From: Arthrobacter sp. 260
Lineage (GTDB): Bacteria > Actinomycetota > Actinomycetes > Actinomycetales > Micrococcaceae
NCBI RefSeq assembly: GCF_013116745.1
Contig: NZ_JABFOE010000007.1
Span: 124,001-188,000 of the forward strand
DNA length: 64,000 bases
Direction of reading: 5' to 3'
Both the position numbers and the translations under genes were made by a program. Of this stretch, positions 24,967 through 34,126 are shown piece by piece. The number at the start of each line of letters is the position of its first letter. Position 1 is the stretch's first letter. Below the pieces are notes generated by a model. It saw nothing but the letters and a program-made list of their open reading frames with translations, had not been told where the DNA came from and did no database searches.

Positions 24967-25776
24967 GTGGCTGCCCCTGACTACCACGTGATGACCTTCA
25001 ACATCCGCCGGTCGATGCCGCATCTGCGCCCCGGGCACCGTGACTCCTGGGCAGTCCGCGCGCCGTTGGTGACCCGCCTGCTCCAGGACGAGCGGCCCAC
25101 CCTGCTCGGTGTGCAGGAAGCGCTCCCCGTCCAGTTGGATGCAGTGCAGTCAGGGCTCGGGTCCACCTACACGGGGATCGGTCGCGGGAGGAACGCCGAC
25201 GGGCAGGGCGAGCAGTGCCCACTGTTCTATGACCGGAGCAGGCTTTCCCTGCTCGACTGGGAGCAGCTGGCGCTCTCCAACACTCCGACCGTTCCCGGTT
25301 CCACCTCGTGGGGCAACCGGATTCCCCGGATCGCTGTCCGTGCCGTGTTCAGCGACCTCCGCTCCGGACAGGAGTTCACAGTCATCAACACGCACCTCGA
25401 CCACCTGTCGAAGCGTTCCCGCCTCTATTCCGCCGACACCCTGCGTCATCTGGTGCAGGACACGAAACTGCCGGGGATCGTGATGGGTGATTTCAACGTC
25501 GATGCCCCCTCCGGAGCCTATGACGTTCTCACCGAGGGAGGTCGGCTGGCGGACACCTGGCGAGCGGCGAACCGCCAGCTCACCGAGCAGTGGGGCACCT
25601 TCCCCCACTATGGGAAACCGCAACGGGGTACCAAACGCATCGACTGGATCCTTGCAACCGAAGACTTCAGCGTGCAGCGAGCGGGAATCAACGTCACCCG
25701 GTACGGTGGTGCGTGGCCGTCCGATCACGCCCCGGTGCAGGCAGTCCTGACACCCGGTGGCCGCCCCGGCTCGTAA
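24967..25776 (+). CDS. Endonuclease/exonuclease/phosphatase family hydrolase
   Basis: About 269 residues with the ordered EEP motifs: 'YHVMTFNIRRSM' (metal-binding Asn), 'LGVQEAL' (Glu), 'VINTHLDHLS' (His), 'GIVMGDFNVDAPSG' (Asp and Asn), 'RIDWILAT' and 'SDHAPVQAVL' (catalytic Asp-His). Family members cleave phosphodiesters in DNA, RNA, sphingomyelin or inositol phosphates. With no signal peptide, a cytosolic phosphodiesterase or phosphatase is likely, and the substrate is unknown. The start is uncertain: GTG 24967 is the last good site before the first motif, and an earlier TTG (24892 or 24913) would overlap bkdC. Confidence 0.8.
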   Translation: MAAPDYHVMTFNIRRSMPHLRPGHRDSWAVRAPLVTRLLQDERPTLLGVQEALPVQLDAVQSGLGSTYTGIGRGRNADGQGEQCPLFYDRSRLSLLDWEQLALSNTPTVPGSTSWGNRIPRIAVRAVFSDLRSGQEFTVINTHLDHLSKRSRLYSADTLRHLVQDTKLPGIVMGDFNVDAPSGAYDVLTEGGRLADTWRAANRQLTEQWGTFPHYGKPQRGTKRIDWILATEDFSVQRAGINVTRYGGAWPSDHAPVQAVLTPGGRPGS

Positions 25777-25822
25777 ATGCCCGCACGACGCAGTGCGCAG
25801 CGACAGTAGTTGAGAGGAATCC

Positions 25823-26686
25823 ATGTCCGATATGCATGAAGTTGACCCTGACTCCCGATGGCGGAGCGTGGGCCCCCAGACGTGGATCCTCCGCGATGCC
25901 GGCTACGGCATGAACCCGGGGCTGGTGATCGGTACGGAACGTGCCCTGGTGATCGATACCGGCGCGGGACCCGGCCAGGCAGCCCGCATCCTCGACGCGG
26001 TCCGCGAGCTGACGGATCTCCCGGTAACCGCGGTGAACACCCACTCGCACTTCGACCACGTGTTCGGCAACGCCTATCTTGCGGCCCACGGCGTCGAGGA
26101 TATCTGGGCAACCGTGCGGTGCGCCGAGGACCTCGCCCAGACGGGCGAGCAACAGCGGGGGCTTGCCGCCGAGCTTGAACCTGACATGGCCGACGACACC
26201 GGCCCGCACACAGCGATTCATCCGGCTAACCGGCTGGTGGAAGGCAGCCCTGTGGACCTGGACCTGGGTGGAATCTCCGTCACCCTGTTCCACCTGGGTC
26301 GCGGCCACACTGACAACGATCTCCTGGTGGGAGCGGGCAATGTGCTGTTCACCGGTGACCTGGTCGAAGAGGGGGCAGACCCGGGATTCGAAGACTCCTA
26401 CCCGGCGGACTGGATCCGCACGCTAGGGAAAATCGCGGCGCTGGAGGACCTCTACGATGTGTTTGTTCCGGGCCACGGCGACCCGGTAGGGGTTGAGTTC
26501 GTCACGGCCCAGCTGTACAAGATGAGAACCGCCGTCCGGGTCACCAAGGTAGCGATGGACGAGGCGTCCGTGGACATGACGAAGGCCATCCCCATCCTTC
26601 CCTACGGTCCCGAACAGTCCCGGGCCCTGCTGATCCGGCTGCGCACCCTCGCGCACTGGAAGTGGCACCAGAGCGCCACCCCCTGA
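25823..26686 (+). CDS. Metallo-beta-lactamase-fold hydrolase
   Basis: A 287-residue MBL protein. The zinc motif HSHFDH sits in 'VNTHSHFDHVFGN' (about residues 73-78), a later 'HLGRGHTDNDLLV' gives the second-site His, 'LFTGDLVEEGADP' the bridging Asp and 'VPGHGDPV' the last His. This is a complete di-metal set of the glyoxalase-II-like or quorum-quenching-like group. The C-terminal ~70 residues are helical. Substrate unknown. AGAGGAAT before the ATG gives a good ribosome site. It appears to be a single gene, separated from its neighbours by about 46 and 147 bp. Confidence 0.85.
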   Translation: MSDMHEVDPDSRWRSVGPQTWILRDAGYGMNPGLVIGTERALVIDTGAGPGQAARILDAVRELTDLPVTAVNTHSHFDHVFGNAYLAAHGVEDIWATVRCAEDLAQTGEQQRGLAAELEPDMADDTGPHTAIHPANRLVEGSPVDLDLGGISVTLFHLGRGHTDNDLLVGAGNVLFTGDLVEEGADPGFEDSYPADWIRTLGKIAALEDLYDVFVPGHGDPVGVEFVTAQLYKMRTAVRVTKVAMDEASVDMTKAIPILPYGPEQSRALLIRLRTLAHWKWHQSATP

Positions 26687-26777
26687 TCCTGGCTGGCCCT
26701 GGTCCAGTCAAAGGCAGGAGGAGGACAATCCGCTGGCCTATCTGTGACGAAGTTCATATGACACTATGATTTCAACG

Positions 26778-26813
26778 CCTGCCGCCCACCGGATCCATCC
26801 GGGGGTCGGCAGG
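26778..26813 (+). promoter_or_regulatory. 5' leader hairpin before the cupredoxin gene
   Basis: CCTGCCG (26778-26784) pairs with CGGCAGG (26807-26813), and an inner CCGGAT/ATCCGG can also pair. It lies 21 bp before the cupredoxin start, just ahead of its GGAGGG site, so it could end upstream transcription or shape translation; no U tract is present. Confidence 0.4.
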
Positions 26814-26833
26814 AATCGTCCGGAGGGTACATC

Positions 26834-27280
26834 ATGAAAATCAACCATCCCGTCGCAGGCATCCTGTTGGCCGTCGCCCTGGTCGGCGTCGCCGGGTGTG
26901 GGGCGTCCGACACCACGGGCACTCCAGCCGCCGAGCCCGAGACGGCCACCAGCGCTCCGGCGACTTCCAGTCCAGCCACCGCGCCAGCCGAGACCACCGA
27001 GTCAGCTGAAACCCCGGCCGAGGCGGCTGAAGAGGTGGTCATCACCATTACTGACTTTGAGTACGAAGTTTCAGGGCCGGTGGCTCCAGGCGCCGAAGTG
27101 ACAGTCATCAACAATGATTCTGTTGGCCACACTGTCACCTCGGATGAGGAAGGCCTGTTCGATTCAGTCTTCGGCCCCAACGAGACTGTCACCTTCACAG
27201 CACCCGAGGACGCGGGAGAGTACGCCTTCCACTGCACGCCACACCCAGGCATGATCAGCACACTGGTCGTCGAAGGGTGA
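26834..27280 (+). CDS. Plastocyanin-like cupredoxin lipoprotein
   Basis: A 148-residue protein. The signal ends in a lipobox with Cys22 (VGVAGCG). A ~35-residue Ala/Thr/Pro/Glu linker leads to a single cupredoxin domain. Type-1 copper ligands are visible: His99 ('VGHTVTS'), Cys134, His137 and Met140 ('FHCTPHPGM'). It should be a membrane-attached one-electron carrier outside the cell. The GTG start of the next gene overlaps its stop (GTGA), so the two are co-translated. The partner oxidase or reductase is not evident in the window. Confidence 0.9.
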   Translation: MKINHPVAGILLAVALVGVAGCGASDTTGTPAAEPETATSAPATSSPATAPAETTESAETPAEAAEEVVITITDFEYEVSGPVAPGAEVTVINNDSVGHTVTSDEEGLFDSVFGPNETVTFTAPEDAGEYAFHCTPHPGMISTLVVEG

Positions 27281-27708
27281 GCAACCGCGTACTCGCGCGC
27301 AACCGCCCGGTCCTGGTCGGTCTCCGTGTGGCCATCGCCATCGGACTGGCAATCGATGCCTTCGTCCATGTGCAGCTCGCCGCCAATTATCAGATCGCGT
27401 ATCCAGGGGGCATGGGCGGCGGCACACTGTTCCGGCTGCAGGCAGCAGCGGCGGTGCTGGCTGCCTTCTACGTCCTGCTCAGAGGAAGCCGGTTGTCCTA
27501 CCTCATTGCCGCGGTAGTGGCTTTATCGGCCTTCGCAGCCGTGGTGGTGTCGACCTACGTCCAACTGCCCGCCATTGGGCCCATCCCCGCGATGTACGAG
27601 CCGATCTGGTTCTTCGAGAAGGCACTCAGCGCGGTAGCTGAGGGGGCGGCAGGAGTCCTCGCCGTCGTCGGGATGATTCTTGTGGGGCGGCGCACACACG
27701 AGGGCTGA
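27277..27708 (+). CDS. Small integral membrane protein co-translated with the cupredoxin
   Basis: A 143-residue hydrophobic protein with four predicted membrane helices: about residues 12-31 ('VGLRVAIAIGLAIDAFVHV'), 50-67, 74-93 and 112-136. A conserved-looking 'DAFVHVQLAANYQ' follows helix 1, with a His that could face the outside. I do not recognise a named family. Its GTG start overlaps the cupredoxin stop by four bases, which suggests it anchors, matures or exchanges electrons or copper with that protein; this is inference from layout only. Confidence 0.7.
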   Translation: MSNRVLARNRPVLVGLRVAIAIGLAIDAFVHVQLAANYQIAYPGGMGGGTLFRLQAAAAVLAAFYVLLRGSRLSYLIAAVVALSAFAAVVVSTYVQLPAIGPIPAMYEPIWFFEKALSAVAEGAAGVLAVVGMILVGRRTHEG

Positions 27709-27749
27709 TCGATAACGGGGCGAACGGCGCCGGTGACTACAGTAGGACC

Positions 27750-28979
27750 GTGCCGGCCGAATCGTTCAACCTCAAGTCGATCGCCGTCGGCGCGTACGGC
27801 CCCTCCCTCCTGTATGGTGTGGCGACCGGTGCCATCCTGCCAGTCATCGCGCTGTCGGCGCGCAGCCTGGGAGCCGACATTGCCACTGCGGCCCTGGTGA
27901 TCACGCTGACCGGCATCGGCTCGCTGGTCACCAACGTGCCGGCGACACTGATTGCCACCCGGTTCGGCGAACGACGCGCGCTGGTGGGGGCGTCACTCTG
28001 GTGCTCTGCCGCAATGGTGCTGGGGTTGCTGGCCCCCAACCTTGCCGTCTTCACGGCAGCTATTTTCATGGTCGGCATGGCGGGCGCAGTGTTCGGCCTG
28101 GCGCGTCAGAGCTACCTCACGGAAGTAGTCCCCATCCACTTCCGGGCCCGCGCACTCTCCACCCTGGGCGGAGTGACCCGGATCGGGGTGTTCCTTGGTC
28201 CTTTTGCGGCAGCCCTGGCGATGAGCTCCGCTGGTCTCGCTGGCGCCTACTGGGTAGGCGCCGGGGCGGCCCTCCTGGCTGCGGTGCTGAGCAGCCGGGT
28301 TCCGGAACTGGCTGCGCCCGGTCGGCTGGCCATGACCGGGCCCACAGGGATTGAAGGCGTGATGGGCCAAGCACCTGCGGCGCCGACGGTCCGGTCAATC
28401 CTGCGTTCCCATCGGCGGGTGTTCGCGACTGTGGGCATCGGCGTGCTGCTGATTGCCGCGATCCGGGCCACCCGGCAGGCGGTGCTTCCGCTCTGGGCCC
28501 AGGACATCGGACTCGACGTCACCACCACTGCCCTGATCTACGGGTTGTCAGGGGCCATCGACATGTTGATCTTCTACCCCGCCGGGAAACTGATGGACGT
28601 CAAAGGACGCCGCTGGGTCGCCGTGCCCTGCATGGTGATCATGGGGATCGCCCTGATCCTGCTGCCCTTCACAGCCGACGCCGTCGGACTGTTGCTGGTG
28701 GCCCTGCTGATCGGGTTCGGCAACGGAATCGGGTCCGGCATCGTCATGACGCTCGGAGCCGACTTCTCCCCGAACCCCGGCCGTCCACAATTCCTGGGGA
28801 TCTGGCGGCTACTCAGCGACATCGGCACCATGACCGGTCCCGGAATTCTCGCGGGGGTCACGGCCATCGCCACGCTCTCGGCGGGTATCTGGGCTACCGG
28901 AGGTCTCGGTGTGCTCGCGGCTTTAGTCCTCTGGTTCTGGATTCCGCCGCACCGGCCGACGGCGATCGCAAGGAACTAG
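27750..28979 (+). CDS. Major facilitator superfamily transporter
   Basis: A 409-residue protein with about 12 membrane helices in two groups of six, split by a loop near residues 195-215 ('GPTGIEGVMGQAPAAPTVRSILRSHRR'). The loop between helices 2 and 3 reads 'ATRFGERRALV', and 'GKLMDVKGRRWVAVP' in the second half is the matching MFS motif A. Drug or metabolite efflux is the common role; the substrate is not readable. The GTG start is 42 bp after the membrane-protein gene. Confidence 0.85.
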   Translation: MPAESFNLKSIAVGAYGPSLLYGVATGAILPVIALSARSLGADIATAALVITLTGIGSLVTNVPATLIATRFGERRALVGASLWCSAAMVLGLLAPNLAVFTAAIFMVGMAGAVFGLARQSYLTEVVPIHFRARALSTLGGVTRIGVFLGPFAAALAMSSAGLAGAYWVGAGAALLAAVLSSRVPELAAPGRLAMTGPTGIEGVMGQAPAAPTVRSILRSHRRVFATVGIGVLLIAAIRATRQAVLPLWAQDIGLDVTTTALIYGLSGAIDMLIFYPAGKLMDVKGRRWVAVPCMVIMGIALILLPFTADAVGLLLVALLIGFGNGIGSGIVMTLGADFSPNPGRPQFLGIWRLLSDIGTMTGPGILAGVTAIATLSAGIWATGGLGVLAALVLWFWIPPHRPTAIARN

Positions 28980-29006
28980 CTGTGGAACCAACCAGAAGGC
29001 GCTGGC

Positions 29007-29936
29007 TCAGGCTTCCCGGCGCCGCGCCTGGTGGCCGAACAGGCATCCGGCAGCGGCGCTGAGCGTGAACCCGACCCCCACAATCATTGACAGCCCCGAC
29101 CAGAAGAAGAGAGGGATTCGTGCTGTCCCCGGGACCGGGGCGGGACCAATCATCTGCACGTACAGGTAGAGAATCACCCCGAGAGCGAGGCCCGCGACCC
29201 CTGCCGCCCAGCAGAATGTCAGCCACAGCTTCGACGCCGCCCAGTGCTCACCGAACCCATCCCACACGTTCCAGGCATTGCCGAACCGCATGGTGAGCAG
29301 CCCTCCGAGGAGTGTCCACGCACCGACCACCAGGAAAGCGGCCACCGCGTCCGCCGGGCGATGCCAGAGGTTCAGGAAAGTCGCTGCGCCTGCTGCCACC
29401 GCGTAGGTGCCCCCAACTGCGGCCGCCAACGGCCGCCAGCGCGGTGTGACCACGAGGAAGATGGCGGCTGCAGCCGATGCGGCGAGGGTGGTGTGCCCGG
29501 ACGGCAACGAGTTGAAATCAAGGGTTGGCACGCCACGATCCGGGCGGTCCAGCAGGAAATTCTTCAGGAGCTGGGTGGTCAGATTGGCTCCAACGATGGT
29601 GCCCAGCGCGATCACTGCCGCCGGCCACCGGTGTCGGCGCAGGGTGACAAAGAGGATCACGCCAGCTGCAATCAGCACCGACAGGGCAGGCAGACTGTCC
29701 AGGAACTGCAGGAACGGTTGCTGCGAGTCGGGTGCGGCGAACCCCGCCTCCCGCCAGGCGGACTCGTCGGCGAACTGCCCGGTGCTGGTCCGCACAAACG
29801 CCCAATAGGTCCAGCCCAACGCAACGGCGCACAACAACGAACCCAGCAGAAACAGGGCTGGGTTCCGCGCGGCCCGTGGTTGCCGCGTGGAGGAGTTAGT
29901 TGATTGCCGGGAGCTCACACTGCAAGACTTCCACAT
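29007..29936 (-). CDS. PAP2-superfamily membrane phosphatase
   Basis: About 309 residues with six or more membrane segments. The three phosphatase motifs are 'KNFLLDRPDRG' (Kx6RP), 'SLPSGHTTLAAS' (PSGH) and 'NLWHRPADAVAA', where His with a following Asp completes the site although the usual SR is replaced by LW. Such enzymes remove phosphate from phosphatidate, undecaprenyl diphosphate or related lipids on the outer leaflet. The last ~100 residues form extra helices. ATG 29936 was chosen because longer frames would run into the divergent lipoprotein gene. The absent SR of motif 3 lowers certainty about activity. Confidence 0.82.
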   Translation of the reverse strand: MWKSCSVSSRQSTNSSTRQPRAARNPALFLLGSLLCAVALGWTYWAFVRTSTGQFADESAWREAGFAAPDSQQPFLQFLDSLPALSVLIAAGVILFVTLRRHRWPAAVIALGTIVGANLTTQLLKNFLLDRPDRGVPTLDFNSLPSGHTTLAASAAAAIFLVVTPRWRPLAAAVGGTYAVAAGAATFLNLWHRPADAVAAFLVVGAWTLLGGLLTMRFGNAWNVWDGFGEHWAASKLWLTFCWAAGVAGLALGVILYLYVQMIGPAPVPGTARIPLFFWSGLSMIVGVGFTLSAAAGCLFGHQARRREA

Positions 29937-30011
29937 GCGCGCCGCACTTCTGCAATCCAATTGTGATCTTGCGGGGATCCAGTTGTGGAACGGAGCCGGG
30001 ACAATGAGTCC

Positions 30012-30734
30012 ATGACACGGCATCGTGCGCTCCGGCCGACGTCGCTGGCGAGGTCGGCTTTGCCGGTTGCTACGGCGGCTGTGATCGCCGTGGCTCTCGT
30101 CGGGTGCGGGGCGGTGGGAGTGCCGGGTTCGACCAGTCCTGATTCACCGGTAGCCAACTCCCCGGGCTCGTCCCCGTCGCCGTCTTCTTCGCCGTCGTCA
30201 GATGTGCCCTCGGCGGGTGACGCGTGGGGTATCGCGGCCCCGGGTGAGGTTCTCGCGCAGGGCACCGTGCTCCAGCAGGGGGAGGCGCCGCCGCAGTTGT
30301 GTCTCGGCGCTGTGGCCGAGTCCTATCCGCCCCAGTGTTCCGGATCGGAGCTCCTCGGCTGGGATTGGCTCGCGGTGGAGCAGTCCGAAACCGCTTCTGG
30401 GGTGACCTGGGGGTCCTACGCGGTGCAGGGAACGTGGGACGGAACCGCTTTTACCCGCACCGGCGACCCGATCCCGCTATCGCTCTACGACCCCCTCGCC
30501 GACATTGATCCCCGGATGGATCCGGCCAACCCCGGGATCGGGGAGCAGGCGGAACTGGAGCGACTGCAGGTGGAACTGTTCGAAGCCGACGAGAGGATGC
30601 TCACATCGTCAGTATTCAACGGCTACCTGTTTGTCACTGTGGTGTACGACGACGGAACTCTCCAGGAACGGTACGACCGCCAGTACGGCCCGGACCTGAT
30701 AGCGGTGCAGTCTGCCCTGCGGCCTGTCTCGTGA
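30012..30734 (+). CDS. Putative lipoprotein of unknown function
   Basis: About 240 residues. The signal peptide ends in lipobox VALVGCG (Cys ~34), followed by a Ser/Pro-rich low-complexity linker ('[23 protein letters not shown]'). The folded part has two Cys ('LCLGAVAESYPPQCSG') that could form a disulfide, then 'YAVQGTWDGTAFTRTGDPIPLSLYDP', a wording common in actinobacterial secreted proteins of unknown role. ATG 30012 was chosen over 29985 because it gives a proper signal peptide. It lies 41 bp before menC, but no link to menaquinone is evident. Confidence 0.7.
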   Translation: MTRHRALRPTSLARSALPVATAAVIAVALVGCGAVGVPGSTSPDSPVANSPGSSPSPSSSPSSDVPSAGDAWGIAAPGEVLAQGTVLQQGEAPPQLCLGAVAESYPPQCSGSELLGWDWLAVEQSETASGVTWGSYAVQGTWDGTAFTRTGDPIPLSLYDPLADIDPRMDPANPGIGEQAELERLQVELFEADERMLTSSVFNGYLFVTVVYDDGTLQERYDRQYGPDLIAVQSALRPVS

Positions 30735-30775
30735 CCCCATCCGGCGGTTACCGGTCCGTCGCGTAACCTGAACGC

Positions 30776-31774
30776 GTGAGCACACTCGTCCCAGCCGCCG
30801 ACCTCCGCTCCTCCGCCCGGGTGGTGTCAATCCCCATGCGGGTGAAGTTCCGCGGGGTCAGCCACCGCGAGGCCCTGCTGGTGCGGGGTCCTGCCGGCTG
30901 GGGGGAGTTCTGCCCCTTCCCCGAATACGACGACGCCGAATCGGCAGCCTGGCTCCGAGGCGCCATCGAAGCCGGTTGGGAGGGCTTCCCGGAACCGGTG
31001 CGGCAACGGGTGGCGGTCAACGCCACAGTCCCCGCCGTCCCGGCAGCGGAAGTGGAATCGGTGCTGGACCGCTTCGGCCCGGTCACCGCCGTCAAGGTCA
31101 AGGTCGCGGAGAAGGGCCAGAGCCTTAACGACGATCTGTCCCGGGTGGCCGAGGTGCGCAGACTGCTCCCCACCGCGGGGTTGCGGGTCGACGCGAACGG
31201 CGGCTGGACCGTCCCGGCTGCGATCACCGCGCTCACAGCCCTCGCCGGGCACTCCCTCGAATACGCTGAGCAGCCGGTGATGGACATCAGCGGCTTGCGG
31301 GAGGTCAGGCTTGAACTACGCCGTCGCGGAGCCCCGGTCTTGATTGCTGCAGACGAATCGGTCCGCAAGGAATCCGACCCGTTGCGCGTCGCCAGGGAGG
31401 ATGCCGCCGATCTGCTGGTGATTAAGGCAGCGCCCCTGGGCGGAGTGCGGCGGGTGCTCGACATCGTGGCGCAGGCCGGGCTTCCCGCCGTCGTGAGCTC
31501 AGCGCTGGATACCTCGGTGGGGATCAGCGCCGGCGTAGCCCTCGCTGCGGCCCTCCCGGAGTTGCCCTATGCCTGCGGACTCGGCACCGTGACCCTGATG
31601 CACGGGGATGTCACCGCGACGTCGCTGGTGCCCGACCGCGGATGGCTGCCCGTGGGGCAGGTGGACGTGTCCGAGGAGTTGCTGGACCGGTATGCCGCCG
31701 ATCCGCAGCGGACGGCCTGGTGGCTGGACCGGCTGGACCGGGTAGCCTCGCTTCTCAGCCAGAACCCCGGTTGA
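30776..31774 (+). CDS. menC: o-Succinylbenzoate synthase
   Basis: A 332-residue enolase-superfamily enzyme, the length of actinobacterial MenC. The catalytic and metal residues are ordered: Lys in 'AVKVKVAEKGQ', Asp in 'RVDANGGW', Glu in 'YAEQPV', Asp/Glu in 'IAADESV', and the base Lys in 'LLVIKAAPLGGVRRVL'. It dehydrates SHCHC to o-succinylbenzoate in menaquinone synthesis. The GTG start at 30776 is supported by the conserved 'VSIPMRVKFRGVSHREALLV' opening. menD lies 2.3 kb downstream on the same strand, separated by the phoX-like gene. Confidence 0.92.
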   Translation: MSTLVPAADLRSSARVVSIPMRVKFRGVSHREALLVRGPAGWGEFCPFPEYDDAESAAWLRGAIEAGWEGFPEPVRQRVAVNATVPAVPAAEVESVLDRFGPVTAVKVKVAEKGQSLNDDLSRVAEVRRLLPTAGLRVDANGGWTVPAAITALTALAGHSLEYAEQPVMDISGLREVRLELRRRGAPVLIAADESVRKESDPLRVAREDAADLLVIKAAPLGGVRRVLDIVAQAGLPAVVSSALDTSVGISAGVALAAALPELPYACGLGTVTLMHGDVTATSLVPDRGWLPVGQVDVSEELLDRYAADPQRTAWWLDRLDRVASLLSQNPG

Positions 31775-31883
31775 ACCGACGTTCGAAGAAATTCATCTGC
31801 TGGCCATCTGGACGGTCCGTGGAGTTTGCCTGGCCGGGTCAGGGTAGGAGCGGCTCTCTCCCTCCGCTGCTGGAAGGCACCCC

Positions 31884-34049
31884 ATGACTGACACGAAGAA
31901 GCGTTTCCTGCCCATGCTGGGCCACACCAACGGGAAGCGCAGCCCGGTGACCTGCGCGCTGAAGTGCGACAACGCCTGCGCCTCGGCTGTCTGCAACACC
32001 ACCGACAACAGTTACTTCCGGGACATTGCCTCGTCCGAATTCTCACGCCGGAACGTCCTCGGGGTGGGAGCAGTCGGGGCGTTGGCCCTGATCGTCGGCG
32101 GCCAGGCGTCCACCCCGCTGCAGGCGCCCGGCCAACCCTTGGCCCCCGCCGTCGCCGTCCAGCGGCGCGGTCTCCGCAGCAACCTCAAGTTCACGCCGAT
32201 CCGCCCCGTCGACGCACTGGTGGACGACTTCACCGTGCCCAAAGGATTCACCTGGCGGCCGATCATCCGCTGGGGCGACCCCCTGTTCCGCAGCTCCCCG
32301 GCGTTCGACGTCTTCAACCAGTCCGAAGCCGCTCAGGAGCTCCAGTTCGGGTACAACTGCGACTACACCGAGATCCTTGACCTGCCCGGCAGCAAGGGCA
32401 AGCGGGCCGTCATGTTCGTGAACCACGAGTACACCAACGAGCCGATCATGGTCCCGCCCAGCCTGCCCGCCGCCGAGGTGCGCGGGATCGGCCGCGCAGC
32501 GCACGGGCTGACGGTCGTCGAACTGGAACGCCACAATGCGTCCAAGCCCTGGAAGTACGTCCAGGGGGCACCGTTGAACCGTCGCTTCCTGCTGGATACC
32601 CCCTACGAGCTGACCGGTCCCGCGGCCGGATCCGAACTGGTCAAAACCATCGACGATCCCGCCGGCCGCACCATCCTCGGCACTTTGGGCAACTGCGCGG
32701 GCGGCACCACCCCGTGGGGGACCATCCTGTCGGGGGAGGAGAACTTCAACGGCTATTTCGTGAGCCCCGGTACCAGCGCATCGGACCGGCGCTACGGCCT
32801 CACCGCGGCGCCGACCGCCCGCGGCTGGGAAATTGACGAACCGCGGCTGGATACCCGCAACGCCGGCTACGCGAACGAGACCAACCGTTTCGGCTACATC
32901 GTTGAGGTGGACCCGTTCGACAGGACCTCGACGCCGAAGAAGCACTCAATGCTGGGCCGCTTCAAGCACGAGGGCGCGAACGTCTCGGTGGCCGCCGACG
33001 GACGGGTGGTCGCTTACTCCGGCGACGACGAGCGTTTCGACTACCTGTACAAGTTTGTGTCCAAGAACCGGATGGAAACCGCCGGGACGCCAGCCGCCCG
33101 GCGGAAAAACATGACGCTGCTTTCTGAGGGGTCTCTGTATGTTGCCCGGTTCCAGGGCAACTCGACACCCGAGATTGATGGCTCGGGCGCAGTGCCCACT
33201 GACGGGGCGTTCGACGGCGTCGGCGAGTGGCTGCCGTTGATCGTCAACAACAAGTCAGCGGTGCCCGGGATGAGTGCCGCGGAGGTGGCCGTGTATACCC
33301 GGCTCGCGGCGGACAAGGTGGGTCCCACCAAGATGGACCGTGCCGAGGATGTGGAGCCGAACCCGTTGACCGGCAAGGTGTATGTGGCGTGCACCAACAA
33401 CACCAACCGCGGGGTCGGAGCCAATGCAGTTGCTGACGAAGCGAATCCCCGCACCGGGAACCGCACCGGTCACGTCATCGAGATTACCGAGCGCGGTGGA
33501 GACCAGACGGCAACCCGTTTCACCTGGAACCTGCTCCTGGTCTGCGGCGACCCAGCCAACGACCCCACCGTGTACTTCAGCGGCTTCCCGGCGAACAAGG
33601 TGTCGCCCATCTCGTGCCCAGATAACCTGGCATTCGACTCGGTGGGGAACCTGTGGATCTCCACTGACGGGCAACCCGGCACCATCGGGTACTGCGACGG
33701 GCTGTTCCAGGTCACGCTCGACGGTGAGGACCGCGGCAGGGTGGAACAGTTCCTCGCTGTCCCGCGGGACAGCGAAACCTGCGGGCCGATCATCAGGGAC
33801 AAGGACAAGCACGTGTTCGTCGCCGTCCAGCATCCAGGGGAAAACGGCGTCTGGGGAAACCAGACCTCCCTCTTCCCGGACTATGTCGCCGCGGGCAGCG
33901 ACCCCCGCCGAGGGGATGCCGCAATACCCCGGCCGTCAGTGGTGCAGGTCCTTCCCGGCAACGACAAGCCGCGGGGCCGGGGACGTGGACAGGGTAGGCC
34001 TCGCCGGGACGACCACCGCGGCGGACGGGACGCGAAGGGCCGCTCCTAG
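31884..34049 (+). CDS. PhoX-type phosphatase (DUF839), Tat-exported
   Basis: A 721-residue protein. After a 50-residue lead containing four cysteines (24, 28, 32, 37) comes a twin-arginine signal, SRRNVLG (Arg 55-56), then a hydrophobic stretch. The body is the DUF839/PhoX propeller: 'GYNCDYTEILDLPGSKGKRAVMFVNHEYTNE', 'GNCAGGTTPWGTILSGEENFNGYF', 'YSGDDERFDYLYKFVS', 'RAEDVEPNPLTGKVYVACTNN', 'CPDNLAFDSVGNLWISTDGQ'. PhoX enzymes are Ca/Fe-dependent periplasmic or secreted alkaline phosphatases. The last ~25 residues are an unusual basic Arg/Gly tail. It is probably induced by phosphate shortage, but no Pho box was identified by eye. A ribosome site GGAAGG precedes the ATG. Confidence 0.87.
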   Translation: MTDTKKRFLPMLGHTNGKRSPVTCALKCDNACASAVCNTTDNSYFRDIASSEFSRRNVLGVGAVGALALIVGGQASTPLQAPGQPLAPAVAVQRRGLRSNLKFTPIRPVDALVDDFTVPKGFTWRPIIRWGDPLFRSSPAFDVFNQSEAAQELQFGYNCDYTEILDLPGSKGKRAVMFVNHEYTNEPIMVPPSLPAAEVRGIGRAAHGLTVVELERHNASKPWKYVQGAPLNRRFLLDTPYELTGPAAGSELVKTIDDPAGRTILGTLGNCAGGTTPWGTILSGEENFNGYFVSPGTSASDRRYGLTAAPTARGWEIDEPRLDTRNAGYANETNRFGYIVEVDPFDRTSTPKKHSMLGRFKHEGANVSVAADGRVVAYSGDDERFDYLYKFVSKNRMETAGTPAARRKNMTLLSEGSLYVARFQGNSTPEIDGSGAVPTDGAFDGVGEWLPLIVNNKSAVPGMSAAEVAVYTRLAADKVGPTKMDRAEDVEPNPLTGKVYVACTNNTNRGVGANAVADEANPRTGNRTGHVIEITERGGDQTATRFTWNLLLVCGDPANDPTVYFSGFPANKVSPISCPDNLAFDSVGNLWISTDGQPGTIGYCDGLFQVTLDGEDRGRVEQFLAVPRDSETCGPIIRDKDKHVFVAVQHPGENGVWGNQTSLFPDYVAAGSDPRRGDAAIPRPSVVQVLPGNDKPRGRGRGQGRPRRDDHRGGRDAKGRS

Positions 34050-34126
34050 CAACCCCTCGCCAGTAGCTCCAGGCCATCCCGATTCAGGTGGCTCTGGGGC
34101 TGATGGGGTTGTGTGAGGATGGAGGC

